Part shown: positions 1 to 6,679 of the stretch, one piece after another
Position numbering within the stretch: position 1 is the first letter of the stretch
Layout: the number at the start of each line of letters is the position of its first letter
Assembly (NCBI GenBank): GCA_937896505.1
Contig: CALBNP010000020.1
Coordinates: 1 to 13,082, forward strand
DNA length: 13,082 nt
Reading direction: 5' to 3'
From: an uncultured Bacteroidales bacterium
GTDB lineage: Bacteria; Bacteroidota; Bacteroidia; Bacteroidales; F082
Translations under genes and position numbers: made by a program
Notes under the pieces: model-generated
The model's database searches: none
The model's input: the letters and a program-made list of their open reading frames with translations, nothing else
Told to the model about the DNA's origin: nothing

Positions 1-607
1 AGCTCATAGGAGTGTATTTCTTGCCGTTGTAGGTGAATTCTTCAGGGCAGGTGCCAAGATAAGCATCGTAGATGCCGGCAAGACCCTTCTTCCACAGCGG
101 GTTGCCGTCGGCATCCATCTGGATTTTGCTGCCAGTAGCGATAGCCTTGACGTATGGGTCGGTCACGGCTGAAAGTTCGGTGAAGTTCGACAATGAATCG
201 TTGTGCATGGCACCGGCTGGCATTTCTGAATCAGGAACGAGGCCGTAGTGACGGATGGCGTACATGACATCGCCGAACGAACCGCCTTGTGAGAAAGACA
301 CATCGCCGTGGGTGCGGACTGAAGCTTCAGCACGATCCAAATAGGTCTTATAGACGATGTACATTTCCGAGAAATCGTATTCGGGCTTGCCCATACGGAG
401 CAATTCCGACTCGAAGAATGCTAATGAGGAATAGCACCAGCATGTACCGGCCTGGTTCTGGTCCTTAACGGAGGTGATAGGGAGTTCCTTAATGGTGGTG
501 AACTTGAAGCCTTCGTCTTCCTTGACTTCGTTTTTGGCTTCTGTCTGGGCAATGGCGCCGATGCTGAGCATCAGGGCTGTTGCGGTGAGAATGTGTTTGA
601 ATTTCAT
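1..607 (-). CDS. Secreted C1B cysteine peptidase (bleomycin hydrolase/PepC-like), N-terminal part, cut by window edge
   Basis: The visible part is 202 codons, with the 3' end beyond base 1. The product opens with a signal peptide (MKFKHILTATALML..., likely cleaved after about residue 20, AIA-Q), so it should act in the periplasm or outside. The papain-type active-site segment is visible: oxyanion Gln50 six residues before Cys56 in NQAGTCWCYS. The downstream SQGGSFGDVMYAIRHYGLVP segment is typical of the C1B bleomycin hydrolase/aminopeptidase C branch. The His and Asn of the triad would lie outside the window. It is a clear paralog of the peptidase at 2186-3325, sharing the GTCWC motif, the SQGG block, and the WKK..(A/P)G..DAYLG and GKKYTP segments. 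The start at 607 follows a near-consensus promoter and a 60-nt A/C-rich leader. Known of the family: aminopeptidase or small-peptide hydrolysis. The substrate here is unknown. Confidence 0.9.
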   Translation of the reverse strand, partial: MKFKHILTATALMLSIGAIAQTEAKNEVKEDEGFKFTTIKELPITSVKDQNQAGTCWCYSSLAFFESELLRMGKPEYDFSEMYIVYKTYLDRAEASVRTHGDVSFSQGGSFGDVMYAIRHYGLVPDSEMPAGAMHNDSLSNFTELSAVTDPYVKAIATGSKIQMDADGNPLWKKGLAGIYDAYLGTCPEEFTYNGKKYTPMS

Positions 608-638
608 TTTGTTGAATTGTTTATTTGTTGAATTGTTT
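608..638. repeat. Short direct repeat in the leader of the left C1B peptidase
   Basis: TTTGTTGAATTGTTT occurs at 608-622 and again at 624-638 (period 16), directly before the start codon of the left peptidase. On the transcript this is an A/C-rich unstructured leader, as is common in Bacteroidota mRNAs. It may simply be low-complexity sequence that helps initiation; a regulatory role is not shown. Confidence 0.5.
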
Positions 639-672
639 GATTGTTGTTTGTGCTTTGATGAAATGTGAATTG

Positions 673-702
673 CAAAGGTAGGAATTAATTCCAAACGGCA
701 AA
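673..702 (-). promoter_or_regulatory. Promoter of the left C1B peptidase, with a 12-bp palindrome in the spacer
   Basis: Read on the minus strand there is TTTG (699-702), an 18-base spacer, then TACCTTTG (673-680). This is close to the Bacteroidota TTTG-N19-TAnnTTTG consensus. The predicted transcript would start near 666 and give a leader of about 60 nt. The spacer contains a perfect 12-bp palindrome, GGAATTAATTCC (681-692), well placed for an operator. This gives the peptidase its own promoter after the ATPase gene. Confidence 0.7.
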
Positions 703-715
703 CAGAATGACGAAA

Positions 716-2035
716 TTATTCTTCTGATCGGATTTTCATCTTTACGAAAGATTCCACCGAATATAAAGGTATGTTTTCCATCCAATCTTGATCGATATAT
801 GGCTTTAACGAAATGCGCAATCCTTTGAAATGTTTGTCCTTATGGTCTTCATTAATGAAAACGGAAAGCGATTTCGACTGTACGTTTTCGGCTGCCTTCA
901 CTTCTATCGGAACGATTTTTCCGGCACTTTGCAACAGAAAATCAATTTCTTGCGAGGAGTTCTCCTTGCTGAAATAGTAAACGCTTGTTTCGGGAATGGC
1001 CTTCAATTGCTGCAAGACGAAATTCTCGGTAAAAGCCCCTTTGAATTCGACAAATGCCTTGTTGCCCAGCAATATGTCTTTCGGAGCGACTTCCGACATG
1101 CAGGCGAGCAAACCACAGTCAAGCAGATACACCTTGAAAGCCGAATAATCGGCATAGAATTTCAAAGGTGCGGCGACTTCCTTTACCCGTTCCACTTTGT
1201 AAATCAATCCTGCATCGCTCAACCATTGGAGCGCGATTTCGAAATCAGCAGCCCTTGAACCTTTCTTGACTGCGCCAAAAATGAATTTCTTGTTCTCTTT
1301 GGCCAACTGTGCGGGAATGCAATCCCAAAGCTGATGTATGCGTTGCGCTTGCGGCTTAGTGTGCTTGGAAATGTCTCTTTCGTAAGCGTCTATGATTTCA
1401 CTTTGAATAGCCCTGACTTTTTTCTCGTCTTGCGTTTCGATGTATGTCTTGACCGCTTCGGGCATACCGCCAACGAAATAATATTCGCGAAGGTATTCAA
1501 CAAGTGTTTCGTGCATCGAATTAAGCGAATCCCAGTCGGTTTCACGCAAAGTTTCCAACAGCTTTTCGCGGCCACGGGCCAAAAGATATTCTTCAAAACT
1601 CATGGGAAACATCTTGATTGTCTCCACTTTACCGACCGGATACGATTCGTTTTCCCTCAAGGAAAGGCCTAAAAGCGAACCGGCAACGGCAATATGAAGG
1701 TCGCGGCAATCTTCACAAAAATATTTCAACGAAGCGATTCCATTGTCAACCTCCTGAATCTCATCTAAAACAACAAGGGTTTCTCCAATGGTGATTTTCG
1801 TTTCGGAAAACGACTCCATGTTTCGGATGATGCGGCTGATGTTGAAATCACGGAAAAGGTCTTTTGTAAAATCGTTATTATGGCAATTGATATAGACCGT
1901 ATTCTTGAACTCGTTACGGCCAAATTCCTTCAGGATAAAAGTCTTTCCCACTTGACGCGCACCCAAAAGAATCAGCGGCTTGCGGTCTTCCTTATCCTTC
2001 CACAAAAGCAGGTCTGCATAGATAGATCTTTGCAT
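716..2035 (-). CDS. AAA+ family ATPase with DUF4143-type C-terminus (COG1373-like)
   Basis: The 439-residue protein has a Walker A motif GARQVGKT (residues 25-32) and a Walker B TLVVLDEIQEV with Asp91/Glu92. A sensor-like HIAVAGSLLGL segment follows (about 114-124), and a middle region with MSFEEYLLA and YYFVGGMPEAV is typical of this family. The C-terminal third matches DUF4143, with a PD-(D/E)xK-like pattern EIDFLL...PIEVKAA (Asp365, Glu378, Lys380) as in restriction-type nuclease folds. Members are widespread in anaerobes and have no agreed function. Mobile-element, toxin-like or DNA-related roles are proposed but unproven. The start at 2035 is 28 bases after a TATTTTTG box, and the start codon sits inside one arm of an inverted repeat, suggesting self-regulation (inference). 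It separates two peptidase paralogs, which hints at later insertion. No signal peptide or membrane segment is visible. Confidence 0.92.
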   Translation of the reverse strand: MQRSIYADLLLWKDKEDRKPLILLGARQVGKTFILKEFGRNEFKNTVYINCHNNDFTKDLFRDFNISRIIRNMESFSETKITIGETLVVLDEIQEVDNGIASLKYFCEDCRDLHIAVAGSLLGLSLRENESYPVGKVETIKMFPMSFEEYLLARGREKLLETLRETDWDSLNSMHETLVEYLREYYFVGGMPEAVKTYIETQDEKKVRAIQSEIIDAYERDISKHTKPQAQRIHQLWDCIPAQLAKENKKFIFGAVKKGSRAADFEIALQWLSDAGLIYKVERVKEVAAPLKFYADYSAFKVYLLDCGLLACMSEVAPKDILLGNKAFVEFKGAFTENFVLQQLKAIPETSVYYFSKENSSQEIDFLLQSAGKIVPIEVKAAENVQSKSLSVFINEDHKDKHFKGLRISLKPYIDQDWMENIPLYSVESFVKMKIRSEE

Positions 2036-2036
2036 A

Positions 2037-2109
2037 AAAAATGTGATTTTTTATTTCTGACTGCAAAAATACACTTTTTCAGTCACTTAAAATAAAAAAT
2101 CACATTTTT
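2037..2109. repeat. Imperfect inverted repeat enclosing the ATPase promoter
   Basis: ATGTGATTTTTTATTT (2041-2056) is matched exactly by its reverse complement AAATAAAAAATCACAT (2090-2105). A/T pairs extend the arms outward to 2037 and 2109. After a small bulge the arms continue with TGACTG (2058-2063) against CAGTCA (2080-2085). The remaining loop (2064-2079) contains the TATTTTTG -7 box. The left arm ends against the ATPase start codon, so the transcript's 5' leader is nearly all repeat arm. Confidence 0.85.
2064..2071 (-). promoter_or_regulatory. -7 box of the ATPase promoter (TATTTTTG)
   Basis: Read on the minus strand, TATTTTTG matches TAnnTTTG. Its transcript should start about 20 bases before the ATPase ATG. 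No good TTTG is seen at the -33 position, so a repeat-binding protein may help or block this promoter (inference). The box lies in the loop of the inverted repeat. Confidence 0.6.
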
Positions 2110-2181
2110 ATGAGGGACTTTTCTGAAAAAATCACATTTTTATGAGGGACTTTTCTGAAAAAATCACATTTTTATGAGGGA
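2094..2181. repeat. 32-bp direct repeat, 2.75 copies, upstream of the ATPase
   Basis: Two identical full units (2094-2125 and 2126-2157) and a 24-base partial unit (2158-2181) abut without spacers. Each begins AAAAAATCACATTTTTATG and continues GAGGGACTTTTCTG. The core A5-TCACA-T5 is the same as the inverted-repeat arm at the ATPase start, in opposite orientation. The array fills the gap between the ATPase and the stop of the neighbouring peptidase. Perfect identity of the two full units suggests recent duplication or active maintenance. Confidence 0.95.
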
Positions 2182-2185
2182 TGAA

Positions 2186-3325
2186 TCATAATTTCAGGCT
2201 CTTTTTCATGTCCTTCGAGAGTGCATCCTTATGCAGAGTGAAGAAAATAGTGTGCAGACGGACGTAGGATTCCGAGCAGTACCAGTAACCGTCATAAACC
2301 ATGTCCTTGGTGCCCCAAGAGTTTTTGATTTTGTAATACTTGGTGCCGTTCTGGTCTTTGGCGAGGCCGACAACGAGCATGGAGTGGTCGTCGCCGACTT
2401 CCCAACTGTCGATGGCTTTCTGGTGGTCTTCAGGAGTGATGGTCTTTTCAGGGACGATTTCTTCCCAAAGGTTTTCTGCATCAAGATCTTCAGGAACGAT
2501 GCCCAGACCCATCTTGCGTGAAAAACCCTTGTCACTGACATCCTGAGCCCAACCTACGGTATAACCGTTTTCAAGGGCATGGTCAACGGCAGCCATCATG
2601 TCGTCGAGGGTGAGGTTATAGGCTGGCGTCCAAGTCCAGTTGTCGGGGATTTCGACCATGAAAGGCTTGTTCAGTTCCTGATTGGTGTAGGAAGCGATTT
2701 CAATGTAGTTGTTCGGGTCGAGCGGATAGGCTTCGGCAAACGATTTTGGGGTGTACTTTTTCCCGTCAATGATGAAAGATTCAGGCACTTCGCCGAGATA
2801 GGCATCAAGCATTCCGGGAAGGACTTTCTTCCAAGCCGGGCTTAAATGGCCGTTGCTATTCTTGATGACGGCACGGGCGTATGAACTGATGACATCGTTC
2901 ATCTCGCCGTGGTTGTGACGTTCTTCGCCAATGACTTTGCCAGTATAGTCGGCTTCGGGTATCATGCCGTATTTATCAATCATGTAAAGCACGTCGCACA
3001 CTTCGCCGCCTTGGCTTAAAGTGTTGTTGCCGTGCATGTTGACGAATTTCGAGACCTTTTCAGTCCAGGCATTGCGCACGGTGAACATTTCCGAAAGGTT
3101 GAATTCCTTGCCGTAGATACGCAGGATTTCAGCTTCAACGAAACCAGTTCCGGCAAAGCACCAGCAGGTTCCTGAGCGACCTTGGTTGTCAACAGGGGTG
3201 TGTTTCACGTTGACGGTCTCGGTAATCTGATACACGGGTTTTTCGTCTTTCGCCTCTTGTGCAAAGACGTTGGCGCCTGTGCCGAGCAAAAGGGCTAAGG
3301 TGGTAAGTTTTAAGGTGTTATTCAT
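2186..3325 (-). CDS. Secreted C1B cysteine peptidase (bleomycin hydrolase/PepC-like)
   Basis: This is a complete 379-residue protein with a signal peptide (residues 1 to about 22, ending NVFA-Q). The papain-type triad is intact: Gln48 six residues before Cys54 (SGTCWCFAGTGF), His314 in DDHSMLVVG, and Asn335 in YYKIKNSWG. The long insert between Cys and His, and the DDHSM and KNSWG motifs, place it in family C1B with bleomycin hydrolase and aminopeptidase C. The signal peptide implies peptide trimming in the periplasm or outside. The start lies 24 nt after the stop of the C10 protease with no promoter box between, so the two are probably one operon: endoprotease first, peptidase second. It is paralogous to the truncated peptidase at 1-607. 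No C-terminal T9SS domain is seen. The native substrate is unknown. Confidence 0.93.
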   Translation of the reverse strand: MNNTLKLTTLALLLGTGANVFAQEAKDEKPVYQITETVNVKHTPVDNQGRSGTCWCFAGTGFVEAEILRIYGKEFNLSEMFTVRNAWTEKVSKFVNMHGNNTLSQGGEVCDVLYMIDKYGMIPEADYTGKVIGEERHNHGEMNDVISSYARAVIKNSNGHLSPAWKKVLPGMLDAYLGEVPESFIIDGKKYTPKSFAEAYPLDPNNYIEIASYTNQELNKPFMVEIPDNWTWTPAYNLTLDDMMAAVDHALENGYTVGWAQDVSDKGFSRKMGLGIVPEDLDAENLWEEIVPEKTITPEDHQKAIDSWEVGDDHSMLVVGLAKDQNGTKYYKIKNSWGTKDMVYDGYWYCSESYVRLHTIFFTLHKDALSKDMKKSLKL

Positions 3326-3349
3326 GTCGTATTGTTGTTTGATTTGTCG

Positions 3350-6112
3350 TTAGAGTTTGATGATTTTCTGTGTCTTGGTAGAATCTTTTGTGACTGCCTT
3401 TATTAGATAGGTGCCTTGTGGCAGCGATGAAAGGTCCATGCTAAGGCTGTCGCCACTGGTGTTTTCGCGCATCACTTCTTGTCCCATCATGCTGTAGATG
3501 ACCACTTGAGTGAGTCCGAGTGCTTCGACGGTTATTTGGCTTTGGGTTGGGCTTGGATAGATGCTGACACCATTATTAATAGTGCTTTCTTGGGTGTTCC
3601 AACTCCAGTTGATGCAGATTTCATTGGATGGCGATTCCATGTATTGCGATACGCAAACTACTTTGTAACAGTAGATTTGTTGGGTATCGACATTTTCGTC
3701 GAGGTAGGAACCGCCGGTGATGCCTTCTGCAATCATGAAGCCATCGCGATAGATTTTGTAGCTCTCGGCCATCGAGCCTTGGTTCCAATAGAGTCTGACG
3801 TTTTGGCCTTCGATTTGGTAGCGCAGATTGAATGGAACGAAGCCCTTGTTGACGGTCACGTAGTTCAATTCGGGGTTTTCTTGCGAAGTAGCGTAACTTG
3901 ATGTGCATTCGTTGGCTGCATAATAAGCACACACGGCATAGTCATACAATCCGCAACCGAGGCTGTTGTTGTCGGTGTAGCTGTTGCTTGAGAGCAACTT
4001 GACGCGTTTGAATTCTTCGCCTTTGGCGCGACGATAGACCATGTATCCTGTTAGGCCTTCGGCTTGGGGAGCGTCCCACGACAGCTTTACCTTGGTGGCG
4101 TTGACAAATTCATATCTCAGGTTGGTTGGAGCATCGCAAGTGCTTTGTGGTTGGATGTTGCATTCGTTGGATGGACCTGATTCGCCTTCGCTGGTCAATG
4201 CTGTGACGTGATAGCTGTGGAATGCTTGGTATGCGTTTTCGTCAGTGTAGGCAGTATCCGAGGTGTTTGCATAGAGTTCTCCATCGCGGTAGATGCAGTA
4301 GGTGAGAGGAGTGACGCTGATAGCCTCCCAATGCAGGACGGCATTGTTGCCACTCTTGTTGGCTCTCAGGTTTTCGGGTGCTTCGTGGTATCCGGCACCG
4401 TCGCAGTCGTTGTAGGCTTCGAAGAACTTTCCTTTAGGAAGGTTTCTTGAACTGCCCTGATAGGCAATCTTCTCGTTGTCGTTCTGGTCGTAGATGGCGA
4501 AGCCGAAATCGTCGGTATATTCACTGCCAGGATTCCATGAGAAGGAAGCATGTCCGAGAGGCATGTCGAAATAGATTCTTTCACCGGATTCGGTTGGAGC
4601 GAGTTGCTTGATTTCTGTTCCGGCTGAGTTGATGAGCGAGATGCTGAAATCCTTGAAATCGCTGCCGTTGTAAACGAGGTACCAAGGGCAGGAAGGTCCA
4701 AGGACGACCATGTCTGACTTCACGATGAGGCTTTTGGCTGAGTGGACGATGGCGTACACTCCGTATCTCACGGCTGTGGGCATGTAATGGTCGGTGAAGG
4801 TCATGGTAGCTCCTGGTGCAGGGTTGTCTTCGGTGTGAATGATTTGCCCATCGCGGAGGATGACGATTTGGTCGATGGAGCTGAGGCTGGCACCGTGAAT
4901 ATCTTGCGTTGGGTTTTTCCAAGTCATTGTGGCTGAGAATTGGTCGTCGCCCAGCGATTCGACAGCAAGGTCTTCGATGGGTTTTGGCATGTAGTCGTAA
5001 ACGTCAGCAGGGACATAGTTGATGATGGCTTCAGCCCAACCGGCGAAGTCGATTTCATCGACGACGAACCAGCCGTCGCTTGAGCCGCCCCAACCCCAGT
5101 TGTAGTGGAAGAGGTCGTTTTCGTCGTAGCCGTCGCACACGAAAGCGTGTCCGCCATCTTCGCTATAGCCTGAATAATACAAAGGCCAGCCTAAGTCGAT
5201 GGAGGCTTTCAGAAGGTCTTGCCAGTCTTTCAGCGAGTATTCGTCGCGGCTTTCCAAGCTGGCGTGGTTTGTGTAGGAGAAATAGCGGCGGATGGCACTT
5301 GGAACGTCCCAGCTGTTGGCACCGCTGCCCGATGGTGAGAAGCCCATATCGACGGAGATGGCGCAATGGTACATCAGTGTGGCGATAGCTTCGATTTGTT
5401 CTTGTGGCGATCCGCTGTTGATTTTGTTGGGCATGTTGTCCCAGTCGTAGGTGGTGGCACCAAAGTCGGCAGAGAGGTGGCCGCCGTAGCCGCCCCACGA
5501 ATAGTAGGAGTGGCTTCCCGTGCCTTGCAGTGGGTGATCCCAATATTTCATCACTTGCGACATGGCGGTGGCCACGCATCCGGCATAGCAGCGGCCTCCA
5601 GGACCTCCGCTAGCTTCAGGAGCGTAAAGGTTATAGGGCGAATCTTGGTTCCACTGGGTTTGCACGAGATATTCGGCTTCCTTGTCCGTGTTGCGGGGCT
5701 TCATCTTGCCGGTCGCAGCAATCGACTGCCACTCTTGCGCTGTGCCATCAATCATGACGGCGTTGCGGCTTGTGCGGGCCTCGATGATTTTGTCGAGATA
5801 GAAAGCCAGTTCGGGCGACATGTTTTCGGTTGCGAAGGGACCTTCGTCAGAATAACCTACGATGGGACGGAAACGGTCGTCGGCCGAGACGATGACGAAA
5901 CCGTTTTGACCTTGGTTGAAAACATAGAAACAGGCTTCGCCACGAACCGAACTGCCGATATAAACCAACTGCAAGTCGGCTTGATGTGGGGTTTTGAAGT
6001 TGGCCTGGACGAATTTCTGCCCGATGGATTTTGCCTTTTCGGGATTGATAGGATTTGCGACGAGCGCAACAGCATTTAGAAGGAGAATGACTGTTAGTAA
6101 GTGCTTATTCAT
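3350..6112 (-). CDS. Secreted C10 (streptopain/interpain-like) cysteine protease with FN3-like modules and T9SS sorting domain
   Basis: The product is 920 residues from the chosen start. A signal peptide (1 to about 19, VALVA-N) is followed by a Spi/C10-type propeptide (about 20-150, with GFVIVSADDRFRPIVGYSDEG). The catalytic domain follows (about 150-370), with Cys179 in GCVATAMSQVMKYW, His322 in GGHAFVCDGYD, and HYNWGWGG (336-343). After it come four beta/FN3-like segments (about 378-470, 578-652, 659-745, 758-834), then a type A T9SS sorting tail (about 848-920, from SIYPSPTQ to TQKIIKL). It should be exported by Sec, carried across the outer membrane by T9SS, and be surface-bound or released. 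A longer in-frame start at 6247 was rejected: it puts 45 extra residues before the signal peptide and lies upstream of the promoter box at 6163-6170. Family members degrade host or dietary proteins. It probably shares a transcript with the downstream C1B peptidase. Confidence 0.95.
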   Translation of the reverse strand: MNKHLLTVILLLNAVALVANPINPEKAKSIGQKFVQANFKTPHQADLQLVYIGSSVRGEACFYVFNQGQNGFVIVSADDRFRPIVGYSDEGPFATENMSPELAFYLDKIIEARTSRNAVMIDGTAQEWQSIAATGKMKPRNTDKEAEYLVQTQWNQDSPYNLYAPEASGGPGGRCYAGCVATAMSQVMKYWDHPLQGTGSHSYYSWGGYGGHLSADFGATTYDWDNMPNKINSGSPQEQIEAIATLMYHCAISVDMGFSPSGSGANSWDVPSAIRRYFSYTNHASLESRDEYSLKDWQDLLKASIDLGWPLYYSGYSEDGGHAFVCDGYDENDLFHYNWGWGGSSDGWFVVDEIDFAGWAEAIINYVPADVYDYMPKPIEDLAVESLGDDQFSATMTWKNPTQDIHGASLSSIDQIVILRDGQIIHTEDNPAPGATMTFTDHYMPTAVRYGVYAIVHSAKSLIVKSDMVVLGPSCPWYLVYNGSDFKDFSISLINSAGTEIKQLAPTESGERIYFDMPLGHASFSWNPGSEYTDDFGFAIYDQNDNEKIAYQGSSRNLPKGKFFEAYNDCDGAGYHEAPENLRANKSGNNAVLHWEAISVTPLTYCIYRDGELYANTSDTAYTDENAYQAFHSYHVTALTSEGESGPSNECNIQPQSTCDAPTNLRYEFVNATKVKLSWDAPQAEGLTGYMVYRRAKGEEFKRVKLLSSNSYTDNNSLGCGLYDYAVCAYYAANECTSSYATSQENPELNYVTVNKGFVPFNLRYQIEGQNVRLYWNQGSMAESYKIYRDGFMIAEGITGGSYLDENVDTQQIYCYKVVCVSQYMESPSNEICINWSWNTQESTINNGVSIYPSPTQSQITVEALGLTQVVIYSMMGQEVMRENTSGDSLSMDLSSLPQGTYLIKAVTKDSTKTQKIIKL

Positions 6113-6162
6113 TGCTATAGCTATTTGTTGATTTAATAAAATCGAATAAAAGTTTGAAACGA

Positions 6163-6170
6163 CAAAGATA
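6163..6170 (-). promoter_or_regulatory. -7 box of the C10 protease promoter (TATCTTTG)
   Basis: TATCTTTG on the minus strand matches TAnnTTTG and lies 50 bases before the protease ATG, just after the stop of the KDKWG gene. The -33 region is weak and overlaps the end of that gene. It supports the start at 6112 and separate transcription of the protease operon, though read-through from upstream is possible. Confidence 0.6.
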
Positions 6171-6177
6171 GGTGATT

Positions 6178-6600
6178 TTACAAGATGATGGAAGCAATAA
6201 TCCATTTTTCTGGAATGCACTCGAAATAATAGATTGGAGTTCCCCATTTATCTTTGATTTTCAATACGTTGCCGTCCAAGAAATAAAGTGCTTGCCCCCA
6301 CTTGTCTTTTTGGCGTATGGTGTTGCCATCGAAATAGATGAGCGGCGTGCCCCACTTGTCTTTTTGCCTAATTACGTTGCCGTCGAGATAATAGAGTGCA
6401 GCACCCCATTTGTCCTTGTTTTTGATGGTCTGCCCGTCCAAGAAAAAGAGTTGTTGACCCCATTTGCCCTTCTGTTTAATGGTTTGTCCTTCAACAAAAT
6501 AGATTGAATTTCCCCATTTGTCCTTCTGCTTGATGCTTTGGGCTGTGATTTCGGAACCGAAAAGTAATGAGACGAGGATGATTAGAAGTAGTTTTTTCAT
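6178..6600 (-). CDS. Small secreted protein of six 18-residue KDKWG repeats
   Basis: This 140-residue protein has a signal peptide (1-20, ITA-Q). The rest is six back-to-back repeats of exactly 18 residues, with consensus IRQKDKWGxxLYFLDGNT. The invariant tryptophans are at residues 29, 47, 65, 83, 101 and 119. A short hydrophobic tail ends KWIIASIIL. The alternation of charged, KWG, aromatic and DG residues suggests one beta-hairpin per unit, giving a small beta-solenoid or ribbon. It recalls WG/KWG, MORN or cell-wall-binding repeats but has a different period, so family membership is uncertain. No catalytic motif is seen. It lies just upstream of the C10 protease, in the same direction, and could be a partner, binder or inhibitor; that is inference. 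The start at 6600 begins the signal peptide and has a promoter box about 20 bases upstream. Confidence 0.85.
   Translation of the reverse strand: MKKLLLIILVSLLFGSEITAQSIKQKDKWGNSIYFVEGQTIKQKGKWGQQLFFLDGQTIKNKDKWGAALYYLDGNVIRQKDKWGTPLIYFDGNTIRQKDKWGQALYFLDGNVLKIKDKWGTPIYYFECIPEKWIIASIIL
6220..6534 (-). repeat. 54-bp coding tandem repeat (six units) inside the KDKWG gene
   Basis: Six in-frame units of 54 bases encode residues 23-127, the last unit being short by three codons. The protein core KDKWG is unchanged in five units and is KGKWG in the second. The DNA copies differ at many third positions, which suggests selection on the protein rather than fresh DNA duplication. There are no indels, so the period is held exactly. 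Confidence 0.9.
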
Positions 6601-6620
6601 AGGAATGGATTTTTATGCAG

Positions 6621-6628
6621 CAAAAGTA
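6621..6628 (-). promoter_or_regulatory. -7 box of the KDKWG gene promoter (TACTTTTG)
   Basis: TACTTTTG on the minus strand fits TAnnTTTG, 20 bases before the ATG at 6600. No clear -33 TTTG is visible. It is arranged back to back with the plus-strand box at 6651-6658. Confidence 0.6.
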
Positions 6629-6650
6629 ATGAAAAGCGTTAGGAAAACAC

Positions 6651-6658
6651 TATTTTTG
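6651..6658 (+). promoter_or_regulatory. -7 box of the EEP lipoprotein promoter (TATTTTTG)
   Basis: TATTTTTG fits TAnnTTTG and lies 21 bases before the ATG at 6680, giving a short leader of about 15 nt. The upstream -33 half would lie inside the divergent KDKWG promoter, so the two may interfere with each other. Confidence 0.6.
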
Positions 6659-6679
6659 CCCGCAATAATCTCGAAAAAA

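Noticed and set aside
2041..2105. TGTGA...TCACA as a CRP-type operator
   Set aside because: The half-sites are more than 50 bases apart rather than six, and each lies in a long A/T context better explained by the inverted repeat.
2094..2181. Direct repeats as a CRISPR array
   Set aside because: The units abut with no spacers, are AT-rich, number fewer than three full copies, and no cas genes are present.
5366..6079. 237-codon plus-strand reading frame opposite the C10 protease
   Set aside because: It is antisense to a well-recognised catalytic domain, lacks promoter or domain signals, and has shadow-type composition.
6113..6247. N-terminal extension of the C10 protease
   Set aside because: It places 45 residues before a signal peptide and lies upstream of the promoter box; it also overlaps the end of the KDKWG gene.
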